Shown here piece by piece: positions 40,842 through 49,865 of a stretch of 64,000 nt of DNA. The position numbers and the translations under genes are program-made. The notes beneath the pieces are model-generated. The model did no database searches. It was not told the DNA's origin and worked only from the letters and a program-made list of their open reading frames with translations. Origin of the DNA: Verrucomicrobiales bacterium (GTDB lineage: Bacteria > Verrucomicrobiota > Verrucomicrobiia > Verrucomicrobiales > DEV007); contig DUBC01000016.1 of assembly GCA_012960505.1 (NCBI GenBank), forward strand, positions 248,001 through 312,000. The letters run 5' to 3'. Position 1 is the stretch's first letter; the number at the start of each line of letters is the position of its first letter.

Positions 40842-41651
40842 TTAACGCCCGGATCGTCTAAGCCAGGCTTCTCTGGCTCTTTTTAAGGCTTCTATTTCTT
40901 TTTGACTGATTTTGGTTGGAGGTTTTCTGGTATTAACGAACGGATTATTTGCCCCAAATTTTCTCCATGGACCATATGGAATTTCATGTAATTCAGCAAA
41001 TCTCCAATCACAATTATTATCATTTCCAGTTATTCCAAGAAAGTCGCGTACGGCAGGTGATAGATCAATCCCTGCCTTACTGTTGTGACGAGTCTTTGGG
41101 CGTGATCCTCCAAAGACATAGGACCAGTCATCTGTTTCGAAAGGACCAACATCAGACCACTGAGCACAACAGACCTTTCCTTTGTAATGTATAGCAATCC
41201 ACCTTCCATCACATACGCTCTGACCTTCTTTTTTGAATGTTCGACCGAACCAAGGGATTACACGTTTAGCGCTTTGTTTTGTTTTTTTGTAATTGATCCG
41301 ATCATTATATGGCAATGCCACATAAAATGGATTGAGTTTAGGGATGAATTTTTTAGGCCTATAATCTCTCGTCCGATTAGCTGAATTAGGGTCATCGTAG
41401 CCTCCATAGTTTTCCATCCACTTAGGGTCCCAGGAACTTGCAATATTATGTCGAGGGTTATTGGAGGTTGCCCGTTCTCCTACCCAGAATATGGTAGAAG
41501 TGATGTTTCTGTGCCATGGATATGAGGGAGATATGGATCGAGATTTTGTGGGGGCGTAGGTGCGTGGTGTGTTCCCTTGACCTTTTGTTTTTTCTAAGAC
41601 TGGGACTGATAGAAAGAACAGGGAAGTTATAAGAATTAACTGTCCTTGCAT
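40842..41651 (-). CDS. Secreted protein with RlpA-like double-psi beta-barrel region
   Basis: The chosen start (residues MQGQLILITSLFFL) gives a good signal peptide and avoids overlap with bioB; an upstream ATG at 41699 would run into bioB. The mature part is rich in W, N, R and P. The region CAQWSDVGPFETDDWSYVFG, followed by GIDLSPAVRDFLGI, resembles the double-psi beta-barrel of RlpA/expansin-like proteins, with the D-V-G-P-F and D-L-S core. Such proteins bind or cleave peptidoglycan or glycans. Four cysteines may form disulfides. It is the last of four minus-strand genes after lysA, the caspase-like gene and bioB. Confidence 0.6.
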   Translation of the reverse strand: MQGQLILITSLFFLSVPVLEKTKGQGNTPRTYAPTKSRSISPSYPWHRNITSTIFWVGERATSNNPRHNIASSWDPKWMENYGGYDDPNSANRTRDYRPKKFIPKLNPFYVALPYNDRINYKKTKQSAKRVIPWFGRTFKKEGQSVCDGRWIAIHYKGKVCCAQWSDVGPFETDDWSYVFGGSRPKTRHNSKAGIDLSPAVRDFLGITGNDNNCDWRFAELHEIPYGPWRKFGANNPFVNTRKPPTKISQKEIEALKRAREAWLRRSGR

Positions 41652-41679
41652 TTTGCTGTTTGTAGAGATTGTTCTGAAA

Positions 41680-42675
41680 TTACGCGATTTGTGGAGCAAG
41701 CGGTTTTTCAGAACTTGCTTTAGGTGCTTTGAGTTCTGGATTCGGTTCTTGAGGACTCATTCCTAGTTTTTGTAATAATTTCATATCCTGAACAGTTTGC
41801 GGATTGGTTGCCGTTAACAATTTGTCTCCGTAGAATATTGAATTAGCTCCAGCAAAAAAACAGAGCGTTTGAGCTTCTTCACTTAACGCTGAACGGCCAG
41901 CGGATAATCTTATTTTAGCATTAGGTACCGCAATTCGTGCACATGCGATGGTGCGAACAACAGCAAACGTGTCCACAGCTTCGGCCCCTTCTAGAGGCGT
42001 TCCAGGCATTGGCATCAGCTTGTTTATAGGGATGCTTTCTGGAGAAGGATTGAAGTTTGATAATATTTCTAGCATTCGGAGTCTATCATCAACTGTTTCT
42101 CCAAGACCTAAGATTCCGCCGCAACAAACGGACATTCCTGCATCTTGCACGTTACGAATGGTTTTTAATCGATCTTCAAAACAGTGAGTTGTCACAATGT
42201 TTGGGTAGTGTTCTGGTGAAGTGTCAATGTTGTGATTATAAGCTGTTACTCCGGCTTCTTTTAATTTCTTTGCTTCTTCTGGTCCCAGCTCTCCAAGTGT
42301 TGTGCAAACTTCCATTCCTAGCTCTGATACGTCCTTAATAATTTCAAGGACCTCATCAAAACGTTTGGTATTAGTTTTGACGTTTTTCCAGGCAGCTCCC
42401 ATACAGAATCTAGTCGATCCGTTTTCTTTGGCAGCTTTTGCGCGATCCAGTATATCGCATTTAGGCATTAATCTTTCAGCATCTACCCCGCTTTTATATC
42501 GTGCACTTTGTGCACAGTAAGAACAATCTTCGCTACAGCCCCCGGTCTTTATGGATAGTAACGTACATAGTTGTATTTCATTTTTAGGCCAGTTTAATTC
42601 ATGAACGGTTCTTGACTTGGTAAGAAGATCAAAAAAAGGCAATTCGTAAAGTAATTTTAATTCTTGAAATTTCAC
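41680..42675 (-). CDS. bioB: Biotin synthase
   Basis: This radical-SAM enzyme inserts sulfur into dethiobiotin. The radical-SAM cysteines are C47, C51 and C54 in GGCSEDCSYCAQSARY, a nearly perfect BioB signature. The later YNHNIDTSPE and the R-L-S-A-G-R motif near the end are also conserved. The length of 331 residues is typical. The tail after residue 312 is rich in Pro, Ala and Lys. No other biotin genes are present. It lies 75 bases after the caspase-like gene on the same strand. Confidence 0.95.
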   Translation of the reverse strand: MKFQELKLLYELPFFDLLTKSRTVHELNWPKNEIQLCTLLSIKTGGCSEDCSYCAQSARYKSGVDAERLMPKCDILDRAKAAKENGSTRFCMGAAWKNVKTNTKRFDEVLEIIKDVSELGMEVCTTLGELGPEEAKKLKEAGVTAYNHNIDTSPEHYPNIVTTHCFEDRLKTIRNVQDAGMSVCCGGILGLGETVDDRLRMLEILSNFNPSPESIPINKLMPMPGTPLEGAEAVDTFAVVRTIACARIAVPNAKIRLSAGRSALSEEAQTLCFFAGANSIFYGDKLLTATNPQTVQDMKLLQKLGMSPQEPNPELKAPKASSEKPLAPQIA

Positions 42676-42751
42676 TTAATTAAAAGAAATCAATGATATC
42701 TGTTGTTAGTAATTATTATAATTTGTGATCGTTTTTAGGCGCGCAATATTT

Positions 42752-43546
42752 TTACTTTTTCCTTTTGAATATTGATTTCGAATCGTTCCAATAACCTGGT
42801 GAAACTACAGTTGGTTTTAGAGGATTGGTGTAATCAGTTTTTCCGATAGCGGCACGCATAGAAACCCCTGTGGCTTTACGCCATTTTTTTGACATGCTTT
42901 CTCCAGTATTGCACCCATAACTAATGCACTTAGATTTTCGTAAAAATGAGGATCGATTAATTCTTGTTAATTCTTCTTCGTGTAACCATACAGTGCTTAC
43001 ACCTATTATTCTATTACTATAGTCAATTAAGAAAGCGTGTCTGTTGGAATGCCCATAATATTCAAATCCAGCTATTTTTATTTGGGACCGATCTTTTCCG
43101 TTATTTATGTAGTTTATAATATCTTTGCCTTCAGTTATCCAAAGTAAGCTTATTTTGTATTTATCTCTTACAGATTCGATCCAGGAAATCAGAGGTTTAC
43201 CGTCTTCATTTGAACGTGACTCATAACTTGGTTTATAGACTAACCAAGTAATTTTACATTGATCACCATATTCATTTTGTAGTTCTTGGATCCGTGCACG
43301 TGCCGGGCGAATGAAATTTCCCCACCAGCGGTCATGTTGATACTTTTCTTTTCTTAAGTTTTCCCATTTCCTTAAAGCGGTGCCTCCACTCACAATAATG
43401 AATTCACCCGAACTCTTACGTGTTGTTACCTTAGATTTGTTGAGATTGCGGCCGAAGATTGCTGAAGATTTTTCTGTGCTAGATAAAAGAGCACTCAGAA
43501 TCACTGCTAAGACTAAGATTAACTTATTATGATAAAACCAATTCAT
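42752..43546 (-). CDS. Secreted protein with possible caspase-like His-Cys dyad
   Basis: A signal peptide is visible (residues about 8-24, LILVLAVILSALLS). The domain starts with FIIVSGG near residue 49, a beta-strand typical of the opening strand of clan CD folds. A later G-H-S (H166) follows the strand IKIAGFEY, and the strand CISYGCNTG (C212) follows after that. This order resembles the caspase/C11/C14 arrangement of a histidine after one strand and a cysteine after the next. I do not recognise the family from full sequence, so a peptidase is a structural guess. It sits 33 bases after lysA. Confidence 0.45.
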   Translation of the reverse strand: MNWFYHNKLILVLAVILSALLSSTEKSSAIFGRNLNKSKVTTRKSSGEFIIVSGGTALRKWENLRKEKYQHDRWWGNFIRPARARIQELQNEYGDQCKITWLVYKPSYESRSNEDGKPLISWIESVRDKYKISLLWITEGKDIINYINNGKDRSQIKIAGFEYYGHSNRHAFLIDYSNRIIGVSTVWLHEEELTRINRSSFLRKSKCISYGCNTGESMSKKWRKATGVSMRAAIGKTDYTNPLKPTVVSPGYWNDSKSIFKRKK

Positions 43547-43579
43547 TGATGATATAATATTCTTATTTATCCTGATAAA

Positions 43580-44869
43580 TCACAGATCTTCACCATTAAT
43601 CAGATCTTCGTAAGTTTGCCTCTTTCTTATCAGTTTGTGGGTCTTGTCAGAAACTAGCACCTCTGCAGGCAATGTTCTTGAATTGTAATTCGATGCCATT
43701 ACAAAGCCGTAAGCTCCAGAACTTAGCATTCCAATCATTTCACCCTCTTCTAACTTCGGTAGTTCCCGGTCCTGCGCAAAGAAGTCTCCGCTCTCACAGA
43801 TGGGTCCTACAATATCAACGGTTTCATTTTCGTTTGATGTATTTTGAATTGGAACAATTTCGTGGTGTCCTTGGTACAATGCCGGTCGTATCAGATCACC
43901 CATTCCTGCATCAGCTATCGCGAATGTTTTCGCGGTGCCGACTTTTTTATACAGAATTTCACTTATAAGAATCCCAGCGTTTCCGACAATTAATCGTCCT
44001 GGCTCAAGCATTATTTTAAGTCCCAAAGGAGCTAAAATTGGCACGAGTTCGGAGGCGTATTCCTCGATGGTAAGAGGCGTATTGTTCTGATCATTTTCCT
44101 GCCACCAGCTATCCTTTCCGCTTGCAAGCGCGTCTTCATACGCGATTCCAATTCCTCCGCCGATGCTGAAGAATTTGATGTCATGTTTTTGTTTTAGTTT
44201 TTGTGCAAGTGGAGCCACTCTTTGCACGGCTTCAACGAAAGGTTTGACCTCGGATAATTGAGATCCGATGTGCATTTGGAGGCCACGCAACTCTAGATTT
44301 TTCAATTCTTTTGAAGCTGTTTCATAAAGGCCTTCAATGAATTCAAAATCTATCCCGAACTTATTTTCACTTTTTCCTGTTGAAATATATTTGTGTGTTT
44401 TTGCGTCTACGTTTGGATTCACTCGGATTGCGACTGGAGCAATTACATTAAGCTCATTTGATATCTTGTTGATGAATCTTAGTTCTGCCTCACTTTCAAC
44501 ATTGAAACAATAGATGCCCTCGTTCAGTGAATATTCTATTTCCTCACGTGTTTTTCCTACCCCAGCAAAGGTGCATTTTTTTGCTGTGCCGCCAGCCCTT
44601 ATTACACGGAAAAGTTCACCCCCAGAAACAATATCGAAGTCGGCACCTTCATCGTTAAGTAGCTTTAATATAGATAAATTCGAATTTGCTTTAACTGCAA
44701 ATGCTATATGATGATCCAAATCACTTAGTGCTGAACTTAGTCGACGATAGTGTTCTAGAATTGTATTTGCTGAATATACATATAATGGAGTGCCATGCTG
44801 AATTGCCAGATCCGTTAGATTGACACCCTCACAATGAAGGGTTCCGTCGTGATAATGAAAGTCATGCAT
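43580..44869 (-). CDS. lysA: Diaminopimelate decarboxylase
   Basis: The last enzyme of lysine synthesis decarboxylates meso-DAP to lysine with PLP. The PLP lysine is in AFAVKANSN near residue 60, with HIGSQL, the GGGIGIAYE phosphate-binding loop and the C-terminal CESGDFFAQDR all present. The alanine-racemase-like barrel and C-terminal beta domain give a normal length of 429 residues. It heads a minus-strand run that continues with the caspase-like gene and bioB, and is divergent from rpmB. Confidence 0.95.
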   Translation of the reverse strand: MHDFHYHDGTLHCEGVNLTDLAIQHGTPLYVYSANTILEHYRRLSSALSDLDHHIAFAVKANSNLSILKLLNDEGADFDIVSGGELFRVIRAGGTAKKCTFAGVGKTREEIEYSLNEGIYCFNVESEAELRFINKISNELNVIAPVAIRVNPNVDAKTHKYISTGKSENKFGIDFEFIEGLYETASKELKNLELRGLQMHIGSQLSEVKPFVEAVQRVAPLAQKLKQKHDIKFFSIGGGIGIAYEDALASGKDSWWQENDQNNTPLTIEEYASELVPILAPLGLKIMLEPGRLIVGNAGILISEILYKKVGTAKTFAIADAGMGDLIRPALYQGHHEIVPIQNTSNENETVDIVGPICESGDFFAQDRELPKLEEGEMIGMLSSGAYGFVMASNYNSRTLPAEVLVSDKTHKLIRKRQTYEDLINGEDL

Positions 44870-44937
44870 TGAGAAAATGCCTAATCTGTCAGGAATAGTA
44901 AATCAAGCTATACAGACATCAAAATACCCAATAATTC

Positions 44938-44965
44938 TTGACCAAAGGCTTATATCATCTAGTAT
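44938..44965 (+). promoter_or_regulatory. Probable promoter of rpmB and the sulfatase gene
   Basis: TTGACC (44938-44943) and TAGTAT (44960-44965) are separated by 16 bases. They lie 33 bases before the rpmB start, between divergent lysA and rpmB. The TTGACC-N16 arrangement matches that of the rRNA promoter in this window. Confidence 0.5.
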
Positions 44966-44998
44966 GAGCGCCCCTAAGTAATAGACCGGAGTAGAATT

Positions 44999-45262
44999 AT
45001 GGCTAAAGTTTGCGAAATAACAGGAGCGCGCGTTCGTCGCGGAGGAAAAATCCATCGTAGTGGTTTAGCCAAGAAAAAAGGTGGAATCGGCCGTCATGTG
45101 ACCAAGGTTGTCAAACGTGATGTTTCCCCGAACTTAAGGAAAAAGCGCATTTGGGTTCCAGAACTCAACAAATATGTAAAAGTGAAGCTTACTGCTAGAG
45201 CTTTGAAGACGGTCGCTAAGAATGGGGCATATGTCACACTCAAAAAGGCTGGAGTTATTTAG
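44999..45262 (+). CDS. rpmB: 50S ribosomal protein L28
   Basis: A small basic protein beginning MAKVCEITGARVRRGGKIHRSGLAKKKGG, with the L28 pattern of VCxxTGKxPxxGNxVSHS in a diverged form. The C-terminal LTARALKTVAKNGA is characteristic. The length of 87 residues is normal. The gene is usually beside rpmG, but here a sulfatase gene follows with its own ribosome binding site inside a 22-base gap. Confidence 0.9.
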   Translation: MAKVCEITGARVRRGGKIHRSGLAKKKGGIGRHVTKVVKRDVSPNLRKKRIWVPELNKYVKVKLTARALKTVAKNGAYVTLKKAGVI

Positions 45263-45284
45263 ATTTAATATTGGAGGGCAATTG

Positions 45285-46769
45285 ATGTCCCATTTTCCGT
45301 CCATTTTTCCGTCCTTACTTCTTATTTTTAGTAGTTTACAAGCGGCTCATTCAGCTGAGAAGCGTCCTAATATCATTTTCTTTTTAATTGATGATCTCGG
45401 ATGGAGTGATCTGGGATGCTATGGAAGTAAGTATCATTTAACTCCTAATATAGATAAATTAGCAGCTAGGGGTGTTAGGTTTACTCAAGCATATTCTGCT
45501 TCACCGGTTTGCTCTCCTACTAGGTCTGCAGTAATGACTGGAAAGAATCCAGCCCGCTTGGGTATTACGGATTGGATTGGAGCGAGCCAGAAATTTAATG
45601 CTCTAATAACTCCAAAAAACGTAGAGGCTTTGCCTCAAAATGAAGTAACCTTCGCCGAATCTCTAAAGAAATCTGGTTATGCTACAGCTTATTTAGGTAA
45701 GTGGCATTTAGGTGCAAACGAACAAGACCATCCAAATTCGCACGGTTTTGATTATCACCGAGGCGTTAATCGAGCAGGGTCACCAGGTTCATATTATTAC
45801 CCATTTAAAAGAAATAAGGCAAAACCGAAGACGGTTCTATCACCGAGCGATGTTCCTGATTTTGATTCAGCAAATAAGAATTCATACCTTACTGATTTAT
45901 TGGCTGAGGAAGCATCTAAATTTATTGAGAAAAAAAAAGACGTCCCTTTTCTTTTGATGTTGGCGCATTATTCAGTTCACACACCTATACAGGCCCGCAA
46001 GAATGATACTATTAGGTATAAAGATCGGATGAGAGATATTGGGCTGCCTTCAAAAGTTAATATAAAAAAGGAGAGATATGGAAGTACACGCATAACTCAA
46101 AACAATCCTGATTATGCAGCAATGGTTGAGAGTGTGGATCGGAGTGTAGGTAAGGTTCTTGGAAAACTGGAAGAGCTCAAACTTAATGATAATACTTTTA
46201 TAATTTTCACTTCGGATAATGGAGGGCTTTCTACTTTGCAGAATAATCGGCGCGCTGCTCCAACATCTTGCCTGCCCTTAAGAGCGGGCAAGGGTTGGCT
46301 CTATGAGGGGGGCATTCGAGTGCCAGCAATACTTGCTTGGCCCGGCGTTATTAATGAAGGAATCACGACTGATGTGCCGATTATTAGTAGCGATTTTCAT
46401 CCTACCATATTGACTGCTGCAGGAATTAAATTAGACCCTTCACAGCATCAGGATGGGCTAGATTTAAATAGCATTTTCAGAGATGGGATATTACGGAACA
46501 GGTCATTGTTTTGGCATTTTCCTCATTATCATGGGTCAGCAAACCGACCATCGTCTGCTATTAGAAAAGGAAATTATAAATTAATTCGATGGCATGAAGA
46601 TGGTTCAGAAGAAATGTTTAATATTTCTAAAGATATATCCGAAACGACTGATATCGAATCTGATGAATCTGCAAAGCGTGCGGAACTGTCTGAGGATTTG
46701 AGTGAATGGATAAAATCTTCAGGTGCAAGGATGCCAAAACTAAAAGAAGAAACGTTAAGGCATGATTAA
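45285..46769 (+). CDS. Secreted arylsulfatase-type sulfatase (S1 family)
   Basis: A signal peptide ends near residue 24 (QAAHSAEK). The active-site cysteine C76 in PVCSPTRSAVMTGKNP lies in the C-x-P-x-R sulfatase signature and is expected to become formylglycine. N-terminal metal ligands are in FLIDDLGWSD, and the second signature region GKWHLG is near residue 151. The later FTSDNGG supplies further metal ligands. The start at 45285 is chosen because GGAGGG at 45273-45278 precedes it; an upstream in-frame ATG at 45222 lies inside rpmB. It probably desulfates algal sulfated polysaccharides. Confidence 0.92.
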   Translation: MSHFPSIFPSLLLIFSSLQAAHSAEKRPNIIFFLIDDLGWSDLGCYGSKYHLTPNIDKLAARGVRFTQAYSASPVCSPTRSAVMTGKNPARLGITDWIGASQKFNALITPKNVEALPQNEVTFAESLKKSGYATAYLGKWHLGANEQDHPNSHGFDYHRGVNRAGSPGSYYYPFKRNKAKPKTVLSPSDVPDFDSANKNSYLTDLLAEEASKFIEKKKDVPFLLMLAHYSVHTPIQARKNDTIRYKDRMRDIGLPSKVNIKKERYGSTRITQNNPDYAAMVESVDRSVGKVLGKLEELKLNDNTFIIFTSDNGGLSTLQNNRRAAPTSCLPLRAGKGWLYEGGIRVPAILAWPGVINEGITTDVPIISSDFHPTILTAAGIKLDPSQHQDGLDLNSIFRDGILRNRSLFWHFPHYHGSANRPSSAIRKGNYKLIRWHEDGSEEMFNISKDISETTDIESDESAKRAELSEDLSEWIKSSGARMPKLKEETLRHD

Positions 46770-46791
46770 GGAATACTCACATCATATTTAG

Positions 46792-47469
46792 ATGTCAGAT
46801 TGCAGAAAACCTTTGGCATTGATAACAGGTGGGGAAGGAGCACTTGCTAAAATAATTTCAACACAATTAATTTCATCAGGCTTTAAGGTGCTTAGCCCTT
46901 GCCGTTCTCAACTGGACGTTAGTGATGAAGGTTCTGTTAAGGATTATTTTAATGAAAATATAACAAGGGACCTCGATTTGCTTATCAATAATGCAGGGAC
47001 AAAGAAGGATTCATTATTTTTAAATCTTTCTGAAGAGGAATGGGACGAGGTCATTAGAGTTAATTTACGAGGGGCTTTTCTCTGCTCAAAATTAGCATTA
47101 AAACTTTTATGCAAAAACTGCAGTGGCCACATAATTAATATAGGATCATTTTCAGCTATTTCGGGACCAATAGGGCAAACAAATTATGCCGCCTCGAAGG
47201 CTGGGCTCATCAGTTTGACGCAGAGTCTGGCGCAAGAAGGAGGTAGGAGGAACGTTAGATCCAATTGTATTTTACCAGGTTGGCTTGAAACTCAATTCAC
47301 TGCTGATGTACCAGAAAATGTAAAGGATCAAGTATTGAGTGACCATACACTGAATACTTTGAATACTCCGGAATCCGTCGCAGCGTTTGTTCTTTTTATC
47401 CACACTCAGATGTCCTCAGTTTCCGGGCAGATATTTCAGCTTGATAGCCGAATTCATCGATGGGCTTGA
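46792..47469 (+). CDS. Short-chain dehydrogenase/reductase (FabG-like)
   Basis: A classical SDR of 225 residues. The nucleotide-binding motif is ITGGEGALAK near residue 11, a variant of TGxxxGxG, NNAG is near residue 65, the catalytic serine is in IGSFSAIS near residue 117, and YAASK carries the catalytic tyrosine and lysine near residue 132. It resembles 3-oxoacyl-ACP reductases, but many SDRs of unknown substrate look the same. It follows the sulfatase by 22 bases and converges with folP with a three-base gap. Confidence 0.85.
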   Translation: MSDCRKPLALITGGEGALAKIISTQLISSGFKVLSPCRSQLDVSDEGSVKDYFNENITRDLDLLINNAGTKKDSLFLNLSEEEWDEVIRVNLRGAFLCSKLALKLLCKNCSGHIINIGSFSAISGPIGQTNYAASKAGLISLTQSLAQEGGRRNVRSNCILPGWLETQFTADVPENVKDQVLSDHTLNTLNTPESVAAFVLFIHTQMSSVSGQIFQLDSRIHRWA

Positions 47470-47472
47470 AAG

Positions 47473-48318
47473 CTATTTTAGCAAAGGTTCAAGTGTCCGA
47501 ATTGTTTTTGAAGTGGCCGATACATTATGCACTCTAAGGATAGAAGCTCCTCGTAAGATACTTGTAACCGAGCATGCCACGGTACCGGCATCTCGATCTT
47601 GAGGTTCTTTTATTTCCAATACATCACCGATCACTGTTTTTCTTGAAACGGGTACGAGAAGTGGCCTCTTGTGGATTTTTAATGCATTCAGGTGTTTCAG
47701 TAATAGAAGATTGTCTTGGCGGTCCTTTGCGAAGTCGATCCCTGGATCCAATACTATCCGCTCTCTATGGAGTCCCACTGATTCTGAAACACGAATTTTT
47801 TCTTCAAAGAATCTGTTCACCTCTGCAACTATGTCTTTGTATTTTTCTCCGAGATGAGGCTCTTTGGGCAGTCCGATACTATGCATTATTAATAGAGCGG
47901 TTCCATGTTCTGCACATAACTTTGCATTGTCATTGGAATGTAGCGCGCCGATATCGTTCAGCAGATCCACTCCAAGAGGCAATATTTTTTTTACCACTTC
48001 TGGTCTCCATGTGTTGATTGATAGTAGTGGTTTTTCCGTTTTTCCATTCCATTCGATAGAATGAAAAGCCTCAATGAATGGGCGAAGCCTTTGGATTTCT
48101 TCTTCGATTGATATTGGTCCACGGTTAGTGCGAGCACTTTCTGCTCCGACGTCGATAATGTCTGCTCCTTTAGCGACATGATCCTCAGCCATTTTAATGG
48201 CTTTTTTCTGGTTCAATGTCCCGTCTCCTGAAAATGAATCATCATTGATATTGATAATCCCCATTACCATTATTTTTTGTGAAAAATCAATGGTACGGCC
48301 CCTTACTTTCAGTTTCAT
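47473..48318 (-). CDS. folP: Dihydropteroate synthase-like protein (divergent)
   Basis: This TIM-barrel enzyme condenses p-aminobenzoate with the pterin diphosphate in folate synthesis. Family motifs are visible but changed: VMGIININDDSFSGDG for the usual NxTPDSFSDGG, DVGAES for the pterin-binding strand, SINT for SIDT, DPGIDFAKDRQDN for the DPGiGFGKxxxxN loop, and PVSRKTVIG for GxSRKxxig. The changes in the first loop and at SIDT could alter activity, so a paralogue with another role is possible. It follows the HisJ-like phosphatase by nine bases on the minus strand. Confidence 0.8.
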   Translation of the reverse strand: MKLKVRGRTIDFSQKIMVMGIININDDSFSGDGTLNQKKAIKMAEDHVAKGADIIDVGAESARTNRGPISIEEEIQRLRPFIEAFHSIEWNGKTEKPLLSINTWRPEVVKKILPLGVDLLNDIGALHSNDNAKLCAEHGTALLIMHSIGLPKEPHLGEKYKDIVAEVNRFFEEKIRVSESVGLHRERIVLDPGIDFAKDRQDNLLLLKHLNALKIHKRPLLVPVSRKTVIGDVLEIKEPQDRDAGTVACSVTSILRGASILRVHNVSATSKTIRTLEPLLK

Positions 48319-48327
48319 TTATTATTA

Positions 48328-49143
48328 TTAAATACTGAATGGTATTAGGGTCCTTGTTCTATTCTCGAAACGGACAGTATGAGTGAACCCAATGTCAGAG
48401 GCGAGTGATGCAGCTTTCTTAAAATTCATTCCTACTTCTTGAGGAGAGTGAGCATCCGAACTAATTGATATTGGAATGCCTGCGCTGACCATCATCTCAA
48501 GGAAATCGCGTTCGGGGTATTGCTCTGCACATTCTTGTCGCCATCCGCAAGTATTAATTTCTATTGTGGTATTAGTTTCTAGTGCTGCTTCGATCACGGG
48601 CTCATAGAAACGGCGAAGGTCACCACCTGGTTTATGTCCAAACTTTTTTGGTAAGTCAGGATGGGCGAGGAGATCAAATAGACCACTGCGCACGCAACTT
48701 GTATATATTTTCCAATAGCATGTCCATATCTCCTCAACCTCGGCAATGCCAGACCATCTTCCTATCCATTTTGGATGATCAATCGCAAATCCAGGTGCAA
48801 TATAATGTACGCTACCTATGAGGTAATCGAAATCTGCCAAGGAAGATAATTGTTCGATCCATGCGTGGTCTTTTTCAAAATAATCTATTTCAAGCCCGAG
48901 CTTAACTGAAATTTCAGGCACTCCATTTTTGGCGGTTTGGACCAATTTAAGATATTCAGGAAATTCTGATAGTAGCATACGCCAATCATCAAAATCTTCT
49001 TCTTTAGCCGGGCTATGATCTGAGAAGCCGATCTCGCTCAGACCAGTTTCCAAAGCGATTTTTGCATAATCAATGGGTTCTCCATTTGCGTGGCGGCAAA
49101 GTGGAGTGTGCATGTGATAATCAGCAAATTGGCTGAAGTTCAT
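48328..49143 (-). CDS. PHP-domain histidinol-phosphatase (HisJ/HisK type)
   Basis: The N-terminus DYHMHTPLCRHANG carries the first metal-binding histidines of the PHP fold, and later metal ligands are in IGFSDHSPA and LLAHPDLPKKFG. The C-terminal SISSDAHSPQEVG completes the trinuclear site. The 271-residue length and D-Y-H-M-H-x-x-x-C-x-H start match HisJ-type histidinol-phosphatases, which make histidinol from histidinol phosphate. Other his genes are not in the window. It is the first gene of a two-gene minus-strand unit with folP. Confidence 0.85.
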   Translation of the reverse strand: MNFSQFADYHMHTPLCRHANGEPIDYAKIALETGLSEIGFSDHSPAKEEDFDDWRMLLSEFPEYLKLVQTAKNGVPEISVKLGLEIDYFEKDHAWIEQLSSLADFDYLIGSVHYIAPGFAIDHPKWIGRWSGIAEVEEIWTCYWKIYTSCVRSGLFDLLAHPDLPKKFGHKPGGDLRRFYEPVIEAALETNTTIEINTCGWRQECAEQYPERDFLEMMVSAGIPISISSDAHSPQEVGMNFKKAASLASDIGFTHTVRFENRTRTLIPFSI

Positions 49144-49276
49144 CCACTATAATGGGATAAGAATCCTATCTATCCAGCAAATGTCTTGATAAATTCACCC
49201 GGGAAAATGCTAAAAACCCATAAAATAGAAGGATTCTTCTTGATAAAGTGTGTATTTTTTGTAAAAAGTTAAGCAT

Positions 49277-49840
49277 ATGAAGAAGATTTTAACCCTCATC
49301 GCTTCAGTTTTAGTTATTAGCGGCTCACCGGCATCTGCCTGGGTCGGTGGACCTTGGTCAAATAATAGCTACAGCTTGTCAACCACAGGAACTTATCAAT
49401 CTGTTATGTATATGGTCAACGGAGTTGGCCTTGCTCGTTTCACTGATGATACTACTGCCGTCTTTTCCCAAATAAACGCTTCTGTTATTTTTCATGAAGG
49501 ATCCATTTACATTGGTGAGTGCTTTGGAACGGCAGACACTGCTGGAGAACAAGGTGTTGTCGGAATTATTCAAGCAGCAGGGACTGGTGGATCAGTGACA
49601 GGTTCTTTCCAATGCAAGATCACGCAGAAAGCTCCCGTGATGCGTTTCTTTGGACAGAGTAGTGGTAATGTAAACCCGATCACAGGTGAGCCTGGAAATG
49701 GATCAGACCGCAAGTGCATTTTGGTATTTTCTGAAGCTGCTGCTGACCCAGTCGAGCCAGGAGAAACTCGTATCGTAGCAATTACTGTTTTTGGTGCGCA
49801 AATATCACAGACGATTATGGCTGTTGCAGCAGCAGGGTAG
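49277..49840 (+). CDS. Secreted protein of unknown function
   Basis: The signal peptide ends at about residue 21 (SPASAW). The mature part of about 165 residues is rich in G, T, S and V and predicted mostly beta, with two cysteines (GECFG, FQCKI) and a third near DRKCILV. The C-terminus is hydrophobic (QTIMAVAAAG). I do not recognise the family. The strong hairpin after it suggests it ends its transcript, and the pseudopilin gene follows. Confidence 0.55.
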   Translation: MKKILTLIASVLVISGSPASAWVGGPWSNNSYSLSTTGTYQSVMYMVNGVGLARFTDDTTAVFSQINASVIFHEGSIYIGECFGTADTAGEQGVVGIIQAAGTGGSVTGSFQCKITQKAPVMRFFGQSSGNVNPITGEPGNGSDRKCILVFSEAAADPVEPGETRIVAITVFGAQISQTIMAVAAAG

Positions 49841-49865
49841 AATATTTAACCAATTATAATTTATC

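Noticed and set aside
40842-40870. Defence, toxin-antitoxin, prophage or CRISPR elements at the edges of the GC-rich block
   Set aside because: No integrase, transposase, tRNA attachment site, direct repeats or spacer arrays were found around it or elsewhere in the window.
45222-45284. Upstream ATG at 45222 as the sulfatase start
   Set aside because: It lies inside rpmB and gives a non-signal-like N-terminus, whereas ATG 45285 follows a good ribosome binding site and begins a clear signal peptide.
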